Shown piece by piece: positions 38,611 to 48,113 of a stretch of DNA of 64,000 nt (position 1 is the stretch's first letter; each line of letters opens with the position of its first letter). The notes under the pieces were generated by a model, which saw nothing but the letters and a program-made list of their open reading frames with translations, was not told where the DNA came from and searched no databases. Source of the DNA: Paraflavitalea pollutisoli (GTDB lineage Bacteria; Bacteroidota; Bacteroidia; Chitinophagales; Chitinophagaceae); NCBI RefSeq assembly GCF_029360705.1, contig NZ_JARKMX010000004.1, positions 248,001 through 312,000 on the forward strand, in the 5' to 3' direction. The position numbers were made by a program, and so were the translations under genes.

Positions 38611-41067
38611 TTATTCGTATTTGAACCATACCGTAGCCTGGCAGTCTTTGTCGGCCCTGGCCCTTACCCAACGGGCGCTGTATCCTGCGGGGAAAACATG
38701 CGTAACAGTCTTGCCGGCCGGGATGGTAAATTGCCCGTAGGTCTGCCAGCCGTTGAGGTCTACATCAACTTCGAGGGTGATGTTGACGGTTTTGTCGGCC
38801 TGGATGGTCACCGTTTTTTTATCGTAACCCGTCATGAGGAAGGGAAGAGAAGCTGCTCCAGCTTTTACTGCGCTGTTTTTCCATACGCCCCCTTCGCCAC
38901 GCGGTTTGCCCAATGCCCACAGGTCATCGATGGCGCCAAACCACAGGCCATTACCGTCGTTCGAAAAATAATGTCCATCGTTGGTAGCGCCTGTTTGGGT
39001 ACCACTTAACACCAGCAGTCCGCGCCAGGTACAAAAGTCCATGATCTTTTTGTTATGCGTGGTCACGGGACGCATGGCCTTGTAACCTGCTTCGCGGCCC
39101 ACCTCATAAAAAGTACCGTGGGCATTCAGCATCAACCGCTCCGATTCCAGCTCGCGCCGGCCGCGGGGCCATTGGCCGGCCATCGGACGGTCGAAGGCGG
39201 CATGTCCTTTTGGTAAGCGGAAGGTGCCTGTTTTATCGTGCACGATCACGGAGGCGTCGTCGAGGTCGAAATCTTTTTGCAGGGCAAGTATCCGTTGCAT
39301 GGCAGCTGTGCTGTCGGCTGCTGGCTGTATAAAACCAATGTCCTCCTGCACTTCCTGGTAACCGGTGCCAGGCGTTGTCAACGACAATACCTGCAGGTTG
39401 GTATTGTGGGCTGCGGGACGGATAAGGCTGGCGGCAAACGGGCGTTGATCGCTGGCATCGGCGAGGCTGGCAAATAGGGGTGCTGCTTTCGAAGCTTGTG
39501 GAGCACCTACCCAATACAGGTAGGCAGTAGCCACACAGCTTTTGTTGCTGGTAAAGCGGATCCAGTTGGCGCGGAAGCTGGCAGGTAATACCTCGAACGC
39601 ATAGCCACCCGCACCCACTGTGATCGTCTTGTATTTAGTCCACTGGTTGTTACCCGCTTTGTCTATTTCTACCGTAAAGGTGACAGGTGATGGTTGGTTG
39701 TGCACCAGGTGCAGTACTTTTTGCTGCGGGCCATTGACGAGGAAAGCATCAGATGGTTCGTTAGCTTGTACCGTATCGTTGACCCAGGGGCCTCCCCAGG
39801 CATGGGGCGTGCCCCATTGTTTCAATTGCTCGTATTGACCAAACCACAGGTTGGACTGTGAACGACCGGCCATGGGGTTTTCCAGCATCGTCGTTTCATC
39901 GGTCGCCAACACCAGCTGGCCATTCCAGTACGTGAAATCCGGAATATACCGCAGGTGGGTGCTGATGGGGGCAATGCCCGCGCTGTTGGTGCGGGTAAAG
40001 GTTTTGGGGAAGTCGTATAACATGCCGTGCATGTCCATCATCAACTGGCCGTTGCCGATCTCGCGGATGCGTGGCCATTCCGTATACCAGCCACCCCGGT
40101 GATCGTAAGTTTGAGTAGCCTTCGGCAACCGGTACGTGTACCATTGCCCGTTATCGAGCAGTTTGAGGATGACGGATCGACGGTCCCAGCCAATGGCCCA
40201 CAAGGGGCTTTTGTTGTCGGGTGCCCCATAAATACCACCCGGGCCGGTTACATCGGTAAATTGCTTCCGCTCGATGATGTTCCAGGCGGTGCCATTCCAA
40301 CTGGCCAATACACCCATCTCCTCGGGTGTAGCAGGTTGCAGGGAGCCGGCTTTAAGGTCGCCGGGCATTACTTTGTGGGCCGCTACTTCTCCGTTATTGG
40401 CCACTACAAACTGATCTTGTGAGGTATATGCCCCTTTGCCATGCCAGCCCGGTACGGGTTTGTTGAAGAGTTTGGTGGACTGCAGGGTATGCACATCTAC
40501 TTCATACACCATGCCCTCCATATCGTAGAAATATACTTTGTTGGCTGGATCGGTCAGGTGCCTGGCGGTGGCCGTCATACGACCCGGCATTTGTGTAAAG
40601 GGAATGACCCTTACGTTGCCAATACTGTCGATAAAATAGCTGCTGGTGATCAGCTGGTTCGATTCGCGGTGGACCATCCGGTTGGCGGGGGTGCCGCCGA
40701 TACTCTCCGGGTGCACAGTCAGCCGCAGGTCTTTGGTGATGCTGTATAATTTGTCCGAGCTGCCCATGGGGCAGTGGGGCGAGTAGGTCACCATCCACAA
40801 CTGGTTGGCCCAGCCCACCACGGCGCCGATGCCACCTTCAAATCCATCACTCTTTTTGTTAAACTGACCATTGATATCGCCACAGCCAGCGGTGTTCTTA
40901 TCGTTGAAGAGGGCGAGGTGTGGGTACACGCCGCTGATCTGTAAAGGGCGGCGGGTAGTATCGGATGCTGGTGTGCTGGCCGGTTGTTGCTGGGCGGTAG
41001 CTGGCCACGCCAGGCTGGTCAGGGTGATGCTTATCCATAAACTGCGCTGCAGGGTCTTTTTGCTCAT
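38611..41067 (-). CDS. large secreted protein of unknown function with internal duplication, third gene of the SusCD operon
   Basis: No family recognised. Signal peptide (SLWISITLTSLAWPATAQ). The N-terminal ~330 residues have many Trp/Gly-rich strands and look like a beta-propeller (IGAVVGWANQLWMVTYSP, LWAIGWDRRSVILKL). Residues about 340-522 and 642-818 are clear repeats of one another: LMMDMHGMLYDF / LMLNAHGTFYEV, SNLWFGQYEQLKQWG / NGLWFGAIDDLWALG, VTFTVEIDKAGNNQW / VNITLEVDVDLNGW, ANWIRFTSNKSCVATAYLYW / ARWVRARADKDCQATVWFKY. The repeat ends in a small beta-sandwich. It starts 50 bp after susD and is followed by a terminator. It could be a surface glycan-binding protein or a new hydrolase; no catalytic motif was seen. 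Confidence 0.82.
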   Translation of the reverse strand: MSKKTLQRSLWISITLTSLAWPATAQQQPASTPASDTTRRPLQISGVYPHLALFNDKNTAGCGDINGQFNKKSDGFEGGIGAVVGWANQLWMVTYSPHCPMGSSDKLYSITKDLRLTVHPESIGGTPANRMVHRESNQLITSSYFIDSIGNVRVIPFTQMPGRMTATARHLTDPANKVYFYDMEGMVYEVDVHTLQSTKLFNKPVPGWHGKGAYTSQDQFVVANNGEVAAHKVMPGDLKAGSLQPATPEEMGVLASWNGTAWNIIERKQFTDVTGPGGIYGAPDNKSPLWAIGWDRRSVILKLLDNGQWYTYRLPKATQTYDHRGGWYTEWPRIREIGNGQLMMDMHGMLYDFPKTFTRTNSAGIAPISTHLRYIPDFTYWNGQLVLATDETTMLENPMAGRSQSNLWFGQYEQLKQWGTPHAWGGPWVNDTVQANEPSDAFLVNGPQQKVLHLVHNQPSPVTFTVEIDKAGNNQWTKYKTITVGAGGYAFEVLPASFRANWIRFTSNKSCVATAYLYWVGAPQASKAAPLFASLADASDQRPFAASLIRPAAHNTNLQVLSLTTPGTGYQEVQEDIGFIQPAADSTAAMQRILALQKDFDLDDASVIVHDKTGTFRLPKGHAAFDRPMAGQWPRGRRELESERLMLNAHGTFYEVGREAGYKAMRPVTTHNKKIMDFCTWRGLLVLSGTQTGATNDGHYFSNDGNGLWFGAIDDLWALGKPRGEGGVWKNSAVKAGAASLPFLMTGYDKKTVTIQADKTVNITLEVDVDLNGWQTYGQFTIPAGKTVTHVFPAGYSARWVRARADKDCQATVWFKYE

Positions 41068-41117
41068 GCGTGTAGGTTCAATTGTTAAGATATAGGGTAC
41101 GGACGGTATTCGTTGGA

Positions 41118-42815
41118 TTAATAATTGGGATTTTGGGTCATATTCGTATTAACACGCCGTTCGCTGGCGGGTATGGGCCACAGGTATTGTTTAGTCTTGT
41201 CGAAGCGACGCTCGAGGATCAATTTGATATCGCTGCCAAAATTGGTGTAGTCGGCCACGCCATCTTCATCGATCTCCGGTGTAGCGGCAAAAGGCCATTT
41301 GGCGGCATCTACACGCGGTGCGGCGGCCCGTGGATCGGGTAGTCCCATGACGGGCCGGGTCAATGCCTTTTCTGCCAATTGCCAGCGAATGAGGTCCATA
41401 TAACGTAGCCCTTCCAACACAAATTCCACCCTTCTTTCGCGGCGCACGAGTTTTTTCAGTTCGGCAGCAGTCATCGCTGCCGTAGCAGCGGGATAGCTGG
41501 CGGTAGCCGTATGGGCAACGCCGTAAGCGCGTGCCCGTACCCGGTTGATGGCTTCCAGTACGCGCGCATTCGTTTCTCCCAGCTCGATACTGGCTTCTGC
41601 AAAAGTCAGGTACATTTCCGCGAGGCGGTAGAGAATGGCGTCGTTGTCTTCTACCAGGCGGTCGGCCCAGGATTGATCGATGCCTTTCTTCCAAAGGAAT
41701 CCTGTAAAGCTGGCAAAAGCCGCCACCGAGCGGGTATCGACATTGCTCACCATCCGGCTGTTCTTGTAGCTCCATACTGTCGTGGAGTCGGGGTGTGGCT
41801 GATACGAAAAGCCCAGCCAGGGCGTACCAAATTCTACGATCGACATCGCCATCCGCGGGTCCCGTTGCTGGAAGGGTTTGTTGCGGTTGTACAGGGGCGA
41901 TTCATCGATGGGTTTGCCGTCGATGCATTCGTAGGCGTTGACGATATCGAATGAAGGGAAATAGGCTCCGTATCCACCGGCGGTACGACTCATGAATTCT
42001 TTTACCCAGCCTTCGGCCGCACTGAATACTTTTTGCTTTTCATCCCGCGGGGTAGACCAGATGATCTCTTTGGATAATTCACCTTCTTTAACGAACAGTT
42101 GCTGATAGTTGGCGTGCAGGGCATAGACTCCGCTCCCTGCCAGCTGGATCACCGAATCGGCGGCTGCTTTGGCCATGGCCCAGTTTTCTGTATACAGGGC
42201 AGTGCGCGCTTTGATGGCAAAAGCCAAGCCCTTCGTGACGCGCCGGATGGAGGCTGAAGTATAAGACGCAGGCAGGTTGGCGGCGGCATAGTCCAGCTCG
42301 GAAAATATAAAGGGAATGATCTCCGCCTTGGGTGTGCGGGCAATCTCGTACGATTCTTCCAATGGCTTAGGTCCGGTCAGGAACGGTACATCACCAAAAT
42401 GCGTGACGAGCCGATAGTACTGATACGCACGGATGAGGCGCATTTCAGCTTCCAGCCGGGCGATAACGCTGGCAGGCGTGTTGGCAGCTGCTTTGTCTTT
42501 GTTGACCAGGAAACTGTTCACGCGCGCAATGGCCTTGTAGCTGTTGAGCCAGTAGGTGCGCACGGCAGCGTCTTCCGAATTCATGTTGCCACTGATCACG
42601 GAGTTGCCGTTCTGCCGGTAGATATTGTTGTCGCCGAAGAACTCGTTGTCGTTGCTCCAGAAATCACCGCGGTACAGGTCATTGACCGCCAGCTCCAGCT
42701 GGGCCTGGTTGGCATAGAATCCCGCTGAGGTGGGATTGGAAGGATCGGAGAGGTCGAGCTTTTTGCAGGCAGGCACCAGGGCTGCCACACAAAGTCCGTA
42801 TAATAGGTTGCGCAT
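41118..42815 (-). CDS. SusD/RagB-family surface lipoprotein
   Basis: Outer-membrane-associated ligand-binding lipoprotein that forms a lid on the SusC channel. The lipobox is VAALVPACKK; starts at 42824 and 42815 are both possible, and 42815 gives the more usual signal length. SusD features are present: LDLSDPSNPTSAGFYANQAQLELAVNDLYRG at the N-terminus (broken up by gaps in most relatives), RAYQYYRLVTHFGDVPFLTGP, and the C-terminal LIRWQLAEKAL..LWPIPASERRVNTNMTQNPNY. About 566 residues. It lies 26 bp after susC. It binds an oligomer, probably a glycan, but neighbours give no substrate clue. Confidence 0.96.
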   Translation of the reverse strand: MRNLLYGLCVAALVPACKKLDLSDPSNPTSAGFYANQAQLELAVNDLYRGDFWSNDNEFFGDNNIYRQNGNSVISGNMNSEDAAVRTYWLNSYKAIARVNSFLVNKDKAAANTPASVIARLEAEMRLIRAYQYYRLVTHFGDVPFLTGPKPLEESYEIARTPKAEIIPFIFSELDYAAANLPASYTSASIRRVTKGLAFAIKARTALYTENWAMAKAAADSVIQLAGSGVYALHANYQQLFVKEGELSKEIIWSTPRDEKQKVFSAAEGWVKEFMSRTAGGYGAYFPSFDIVNAYECIDGKPIDESPLYNRNKPFQQRDPRMAMSIVEFGTPWLGFSYQPHPDSTTVWSYKNSRMVSNVDTRSVAAFASFTGFLWKKGIDQSWADRLVEDNDAILYRLAEMYLTFAEASIELGETNARVLEAINRVRARAYGVAHTATASYPAATAAMTAAELKKLVRRERRVEFVLEGLRYMDLIRWQLAEKALTRPVMGLPDPRAAAPRVDAAKWPFAATPEIDEDGVADYTNFGSDIKLILERRFDKTKQYLWPIPASERRVNTNMTQNPNY

Positions 42816-42841
42816 GGTTGTCATGTTTGTGTTGATGGAGA

Positions 42842-45800
42842 TCAGAACCGGATGCTGGCGCCTGCCATCAGGGTTCTTACAATGGGGTAAGTGAAGTTGT
42901 TGGATTCGGGATCGAGGAATTTCGGGAATTTGCTCAGGCTGAACAGGTCATTGCCCGCTACATACAAACGGATCGCCTGGATCTTTGCTTTGGCGGTGAG
43001 TGCTACTGGTAGCGTATACCCGATGGTGAGGTTCTTGACCCGGAAATACCCCCCGTTGATGAGCCAGTGATCCGACAAGGTATAATTGTTGTTGTTCGTG
43101 GTGAGGTTGGTCGACAGGCGGGGATACACGGCGGCGAGGTTCTGCGCTTCCGAATTATTACGGCTGTAGAATTTGCCGACGATGCCGGTTGGCACATTTC
43201 CGAAAGCAGAGAGGAATGGCATGATCGCTTCGCTGTTGAGCCGGGTGAGTACCTTGCCCACCCCTTGAAAAGTGAGTGCCACATCGAAGCCCCCATATTC
43301 AGCACGCAGGTTGCCACCATATATCCAGCGGGGTAGGGAGCCGCCGAGAATCTCCCGATCGTCGGGCGTGATCTTGCCATCGGGTTTGCCATCGGGACCA
43401 CTGATATCGCGGTATTTGCTGTCGCCCACTTTGGTGTTGTTGCCGTTGAGCGGGGTAGGACCGGCAGCGATCTCGGCAGCTGTCTGATAAAAGCCTTCGA
43501 AGCGGTAGCCATACCAGGCAGCATATTCGGCCCCTTTTTGAATAAGTTGGTCGCCGAGGGTTTGTGTGCCACGCAGGTCGCCTACTACCGAGCGCGCGTC
43601 AGAGAGGTTGGCGGCTACAGAATACCTGAGCTTGCCGATCCGGTCTCTCCAACCAAGTTCTGCTTCCCAGCCTTTCACGGTCATATTGCCCGCGTTCTGG
43701 AAAGGCCGGTCGTAGCCGATGTACAGGGGGATATCCAGTTGCAGCAGGATATCGGTGGTGGCTTTCCGGTAGTACTCGCCGGTCAGTGTTAACCGGTTAT
43801 CGAGGAAGGCGGCATCGACACCGATATTGCTGGTGGTCGTGGTTTCCCAGGTGATGTTCTCGACATTCAATACCTGCTGGCCGAGGCCAGGTTGTGGTAC
43901 CACAACACCATTCTGGTAAAACAGGGCGCTGCTGAAATTGAGTAGGGCCTGGTAAGCATAGTTGTCGATGCGTTCATTACCGGCCTGCCCCCAGCTGCCG
44001 CGCAGCTTCAGGAAAGAGAGCCACTGGGCGCGCTGCAGGAATTTTTCTTCCGATACCGTCCAGCCGGCAGATACCGACGGAAACCAGGCATTGCGGTATT
44101 GCGGGGCAAAGCGGGAAGACTGATCAAGCCGCAGGTTACCCTGTATATAATATTTGCCCTGGTAATTGTATTGCAGCCGGCCAAAGGTGGAGTGCAGTCC
44201 CAGGTCGCTCGCCCCTCCATAACTTTCCATGATCTCGCGGGTGCCGGCACTCAGGTAGGGAAAGTCGAGCAGGGGAAAGCCGGTGCGCATACCTGTCATC
44301 GATTCCGACTTACGGTAGATCTCTTCATACCCCACCATTATATCCACGGCATGGTCGCCAAACGTTTTGTTGTAGTTGGCCAGCAGTTGTCCATCCATCC
44401 ATAGGTTTTCGATGCGCGTTTCCGTGAGGATGGCTTGTGGGGTACTGTTGGCATAGACGACGCGGGCGGGGTCTGCCTTATCGTAGTAGCGGATGGGTTT
44501 TACGAAGTGTTTGGTTTTGTCCCAGTCGAAGGTGGGCGATACCTGTGCCGTAATGGTGAGGCCGGCGATGGGTTTCAGTTGCAGCCCAATGCGACCCAGG
44601 AGCTGGTTGTATTTGTTCAGGCTCGTTCCGCCTTCGCGCAGCTGGGCGATGGGATTGAGGCCGTCTTTGCCAGGGGCGTAGCGGCCATCATCATAGTAGT
44701 CATCGTACCAGGCCGGAAAGATGCGGGCATCATAGATGGGGCCGTAAGCGGGTACATCGCTGTTGGTAAGGCGATAGGCGAGATCGATATTGGCGGAGAG
44801 GAGGCGGCTGATCTGCAGGTCGTTGTTGACCCGGAACTGAAAGCGTTCGTATTGGTAGTTGTCATAGAAAGCACCAGTCTTATTGTATCCCAGCGAAGCC
44901 TTCGTCTTTAGTTTTTCGGACCCACCGGTGAATACGAGGTCGTGCCGTTGGCGGGGTGCCTTCCGGTGCGTGAAGATCGTTTTTTGCCAGTTGGTATTGG
45001 GAAACTTATCGGGGTTTGCGCGGTTGCTGTCGAGGTAACTGTTGATGAAATCATCGGAATAAAAATTGGTGCCGCCATCGTTGATGCGTTGTTCATTGAA
45101 ATAGCGGAAATAATCCTGGATGCCCACATATTCCGGCTGGGCCGTGGCCTGCTGCACCCCGTATTCATAGTTGTAATCGAGGTTGCTGACGCCTGCTTTG
45201 CCTCTTTTGGTGGTAATCACGATGACGCCCGAAGCGCCCTGCGAGCCGTAGATGGCGGCGGAGGCGGCATCTTTCAATACCGTGAGTGATTCCACATCAT
45301 TGGGGTTGACGAGATCGATGCTGTTGGCCGGCACCCCATCGATGATGATGAGGGGAGCGGTGCTGTTGAGTGACGTGATGCCCCGGATGCGGATGGTAGC
45401 ACCACCGCCGGGAGTGGAGCTGCCGCGGGTGACGGTGACACCTGCCACGCTGCCTTGCAGGGCTTCCGATACCTGGGTGGTTTGGCGGCCGCCGACGTCT
45501 TTGGCGCCGATCGTGGCTACGGCGCCGGTGAGGTCACGTTTTTTCTGGGTACCATAACCAACGACCACGACATCGTCGAGGTTTTTCTCTGCCCGGGCGA
45601 GTGACACGGTAAAGGGCCCTTCGCCCGTCACGGCCAGGGAATAGGTCAGGTAGTTGACCAGGGATAGGTTGAGTAGCCTGGTGTTGGCAGGCACGTTCAG
45701 CACAAATTTCCCGGAGTCGTTGGTAGTGGTGCCCAGGTTTGATTGGGCAACGGTAATGCTGACCCCAGCCAACGGTTGATGGGTGGCGGCATCGGTCACC

Positions 45801-45886
45801 GTACCGCTGACCGTGCGGGTCTGGGCCCTGGATATACTGGCCAGCATAAGCAGGACAATCGTTAGTAATGGCAATCTCAATCGCAT
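42842..45886 (-). CDS. SusC/RagA-family TonB-linked outer-membrane transporter
   Basis: Start at 45886 (MRLRLPLLTIVLLMLASISRAQ, signal peptide); the longer frame to 45988 adds an unlikely leader. The N-terminal CarboxypepD-regulatory-like domain (TVSGTVTDAATHQPLAGVSI) is followed by the SusC signature VVVGYGTQKKRDLTGAV and plug motifs (RIRGITSLNSTAPLIIIDGVP, LKDAASAAIYGSQGASGVIVITTKRG). A long barrel ends in TLMAGASIRF with terminal Phe. About 1014 residues, typical. It is the first gene of a three-gene leftward operon (susC, susD, 818-residue protein) and is divergent from a membrane-bound putative regulator. Confidence 0.97.
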   Translation of the reverse strand: MRLRLPLLTIVLLMLASISRAQTRTVSGTVTDAATHQPLAGVSITVAQSNLGTTTNDSGKFVLNVPANTRLLNLSLVNYLTYSLAVTGEGPFTVSLARAEKNLDDVVVVGYGTQKKRDLTGAVATIGAKDVGGRQTTQVSEALQGSVAGVTVTRGSSTPGGGATIRIRGITSLNSTAPLIIIDGVPANSIDLVNPNDVESLTVLKDAASAAIYGSQGASGVIVITTKRGKAGVSNLDYNYEYGVQQATAQPEYVGIQDYFRYFNEQRINDGGTNFYSDDFINSYLDSNRANPDKFPNTNWQKTIFTHRKAPRQRHDLVFTGGSEKLKTKASLGYNKTGAFYDNYQYERFQFRVNNDLQISRLLSANIDLAYRLTNSDVPAYGPIYDARIFPAWYDDYYDDGRYAPGKDGLNPIAQLREGGTSLNKYNQLLGRIGLQLKPIAGLTITAQVSPTFDWDKTKHFVKPIRYYDKADPARVVYANSTPQAILTETRIENLWMDGQLLANYNKTFGDHAVDIMVGYEEIYRKSESMTGMRTGFPLLDFPYLSAGTREIMESYGGASDLGLHSTFGRLQYNYQGKYYIQGNLRLDQSSRFAPQYRNAWFPSVSAGWTVSEEKFLQRAQWLSFLKLRGSWGQAGNERIDNYAYQALLNFSSALFYQNGVVVPQPGLGQQVLNVENITWETTTTSNIGVDAAFLDNRLTLTGEYYRKATTDILLQLDIPLYIGYDRPFQNAGNMTVKGWEAELGWRDRIGKLRYSVAANLSDARSVVGDLRGTQTLGDQLIQKGAEYAAWYGYRFEGFYQTAAEIAAGPTPLNGNNTKVGDSKYRDISGPDGKPDGKITPDDREILGGSLPRWIYGGNLRAEYGGFDVALTFQGVGKVLTRLNSEAIMPFLSAFGNVPTGIVGKFYSRNNSEAQNLAAVYPRLSTNLTTNNNNYTLSDHWLINGGYFRVKNLTIGYTLPVALTAKAKIQAIRLYVAGNDLFSLSKFPKFLDPESNNFTYPIVRTLMAGASIRF

Positions 45887-46187
45887 ACAATAAGCAGTGT
45901 TTGTTTGGAGAAAGCATAAAAATATCGGCAGGCGGCAGGCGGTTCCAAAACGTGGGCTGTTCAAAGCCCGGTACAAAATTATGAGCAAGCCAGCGCGCTA
46001 GTGGTCAGTGGCTTACTTAGCGAAATTGTTTTAATATGAACAGGTCTGCACCTGGCTTTTGTCAGGAAAAGCAGGGGAGGCTGATGGCGGGCGGCTTTGA
46101 TTTTGCGGTTTTGTAATTAATGTTAAATTGCGCATCGACTACCTGCGGGACGAAAGCGGGTGTTTGTTGGACATGTTGTAGGACTAT
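45887..46187. promoter_or_regulatory. divergent intergenic region between susC and the putative membrane regulator
   Basis: 301 bp without a convincing gene. Read toward susC, TAATTTTG (45974-45981 as CAAAATTA on the plus strand) fits the TAnnTTTG -7 element, about 90 bp before the ATG; no clear -33 box was found. No strong inverted repeat was noticed. Confidence 0.45.
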
Positions 46188-47549
46188 ATGAAAACCTCAG
46201 GCGGCCCCCATACGAATAAGGATGTATTCCATTACCTCGAAGCTTGTTGTTGGCTGGTGGCAGGCCGCTATGATCACAAGCCGGTTGCCAGTTGGTCCAA
46301 CCTCGACTACATGAAGCTGAGCGGGGTGATCTACCGCCAAACCAATGTACAGATCAGTGCCAGTACCCTGAAGCGGGTGTTTGGCAAATTCAGGACCGGC
46401 GAACGCTATTATCCCCAGCAGGCCACGCGTGATGCGCTCGCCCGTTTTACCGGCTTTGCCGATTGGGAGGCATTTGTACGCTACCAAGATGAGCAACCCA
46501 GAACGGCCCATTCGCCTGAACCCTCTTCTAATTTAATCGAAGTGCATCCCGTTTCCGAAGCAACAGCGCAACCCGCAAGTTCGCGCAGCGCACGGAGGTG
46601 GTTGGTGTTGGTGGGACTGGCGTTGGTGGCACTTGTGTCGGGGTGGTTCCTGTTACCGACAAAAAAAGCGGAACAGCTGCCCGACTTGCGGGGCGTACAA
46701 TTGTTGTGCAGTAATCCCACCGGCAAAGCGCCACACTCAGCTATTTTCAGTTTGCAGGTGCCGCGGGAATTCAAAGGACCGCTGGACCAGTTTACGATGG
46801 TGTTTGACGATGGCAAGCGGAAGCTGCCATTTACCGGGGGCAAGTTGCTGCATTATTATGAGATACCTGGCCGCTACTATGCGGTGCTGCAATACGATGG
46901 CAAGCCTGTGGATACGGCGGTGGTGTACCTGGCTACCAATAATTGGGAAGTGGTGACAGAGATGGAGCGCGATACGATGCGCGTGTATCCGGTGGCGGCA
47001 CTGCACACGCCTTCGCCCGAAGGATTGGGGGTTACTACCCAGGCTTTGCAGCAATCGGGCATCGATACCAATCATACTTTTTATGTGCATTTCTCACGCA
47101 TGCAGCCATTCGATATCGATGGCGATAATTTTGAACTGACGGCCCGGGTACGTACTTCGGTTGACCGGCCGGGCGTGCGTTGTTCGCAGGTGAAGATGGA
47201 ACTGTATGGCGACCGGTCCAAACATCGAGTGTTGTTCCTGAAACCGGGCTGTATCAGCTGGAGCAACCTGCGCTTGTCGGACGTGGAGATGGATGGTAGC
47301 CGGGATGATCTCAGTTTCCTGGGGGCCGATCTGTCGACGGGTGGAGTGATCAGGTTGCGCATTGAAAAAAAGAAAGCGCAGCTTTGGCTCGACAGTCAAT
47401 CTGTTTATACCGGTGGGTACACGTTTCCACTGCAGCGGCTGTACGGCTTACGTATTTCCTTCGCCGGCATCGGGTATATCGATAGTGTGGGTATCCGCGA
47501 CCTGGCCTCTGGTGGCGTATACCAGGAAGCGCTGCGATTGTCCCAGTAA
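46188..47549 (+). CDS. one-pass membrane protein with N-terminal HTH-like domain and periplasmic sensor region (putative PUL regulator)
   Basis: Not a named family to my knowledge. Residues about 10-100 form a cytoplasmic helical domain with NLDYMKLSGVIYRQTNVQISASTLKRVFGKF and PQQATRDALARFTGFADWEAFV. The ISxxTLKRVFG and TLDALARF-like pattern reads like a DNA-binding helix-turn-helix seen in other Bacteroidota proteins. A transmembrane helix spans about 138-156. The periplasmic part (~295 residues) is beta-rich: a PKD-like stretch (FTMVFDDGKRKLPF..YEIPGRYYAVLQYDG), then a concanavalin/LamG-like domain (DGDNFELTARVRTS..LRIEKKKAQLWLDSQSVYTGG). It is divergent from susC, where PUL regulators usually lie. 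A membrane-bound one-component regulator is the best reading; this is inference. Confidence 0.75.
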   Translation: MKTSGGPHTNKDVFHYLEACCWLVAGRYDHKPVASWSNLDYMKLSGVIYRQTNVQISASTLKRVFGKFRTGERYYPQQATRDALARFTGFADWEAFVRYQDEQPRTAHSPEPSSNLIEVHPVSEATAQPASSRSARRWLVLVGLALVALVSGWFLLPTKKAEQLPDLRGVQLLCSNPTGKAPHSAIFSLQVPREFKGPLDQFTMVFDDGKRKLPFTGGKLLHYYEIPGRYYAVLQYDGKPVDTAVVYLATNNWEVVTEMERDTMRVYPVAALHTPSPEGLGVTTQALQQSGIDTNHTFYVHFSRMQPFDIDGDNFELTARVRTSVDRPGVRCSQVKMELYGDRSKHRVLFLKPGCISWSNLRLSDVEMDGSRDDLSFLGADLSTGGVIRLRIEKKKAQLWLDSQSVYTGGYTFPLQRLYGLRISFAGIGYIDSVGIRDLASGGVYQEALRLSQ

Positions 47550-47728
47550 TGCTTATGGTGTTTTATCATTCCATCCCAGCGAAAGTACTACCCCCCATGG
47601 CGAAAGCTGCTGGCATGTACGATAGGCTGCGCGGCCATGACGTAAGAAGGCTATTCATGATTTCAGCCTGATAATGAGCGTCGTGCCCGGCGAAACCCGT
47701 CTTGTTTCCCCTACCTTGAAAATAAAAT

Positions 47729-47776
47729 TGCGCAACCAGATAATTGCACGTATGTTTGCAACCACATAGTTGCAAA
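47729..47776 (+). promoter_or_regulatory. two tandem ArsR-type operator palindromes
   Basis: TTTGCAAC-CACATA-GTTGCAAA (47755-47776) is a perfect 8+6+8 inverted repeat ending 10 bp before the arsR-type ATG. A second, imperfect copy, GCAAC-CAGATA-ATTGC, lies at 47732-47747, 24 bp upstream. The TTGCAA half-site and position argue for autorepression. Confidence 0.75.
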
Positions 47777-47786
47777 TACGCCCATC

Positions 47787-48113
47787 ATGGAAACAAGAAG
47801 AGATATTTTTCAGGCGATCGCCGACCCCACGAGGCGGGCGATCATGGCGTTGATTGCCTTGCAGGCGATGACGCCCAATGCGCTTGCCGATCATTTCAAT
47901 ACGAGCAGGCAGGCAGTGTCGAAGCATATTAAGATATTGACAGAGTGCGAGCTGGTAAAGCAGGAGCAGCAAGGCAGGGAGATCTATTATTCACTCCAAA
48001 TTCAAAAAATGAAAGAGGTTGATAAATGGTTGGACCAATTCAGAAAGCTTTGGGTGACCCAATTCAATCAACTGGACAATGTATTAGCAACCATTAAAAA
48101 ACAAAAAAAATGA
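47787..48113 (+). CDS. ArsR-family transcriptional repressor
   Basis: Winged-helix regulator of 108 residues ([50 protein letters not shown]). It lacks the metal-binding ELCVCDL motif of metal sensors, so it belongs to the non-metal group that is commonly paired with SRPBCC/AHSA1 proteins (the SdpR type). Its stop overlaps the next ATG (ATGA at 48110-48113), so the pair is translationally coupled. Two palindromes just upstream are likely its own operators. Confidence 0.94.
   Translation: METRRDIFQAIADPTRRAIMALIALQAMTPNALADHFNTSRQAVSKHIKILTECELVKQEQQGREIYYSLQIQKMKEVDKWLDQFRKLWVTQFNQLDNVLATIKKQKK

Noticed and set aside
37939-39009. 356-residue rightward frame across the HmuY-like gene and the 818-residue gene
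   Set aside because: It is antisense to two supported genes and crosses a strong terminator; no motif.
45900-47549. Phage or insertion-sequence origin for the unusual gene beside susC
   Set aside because: No transposase, integrase, terminal repeats or change in composition was seen around it.
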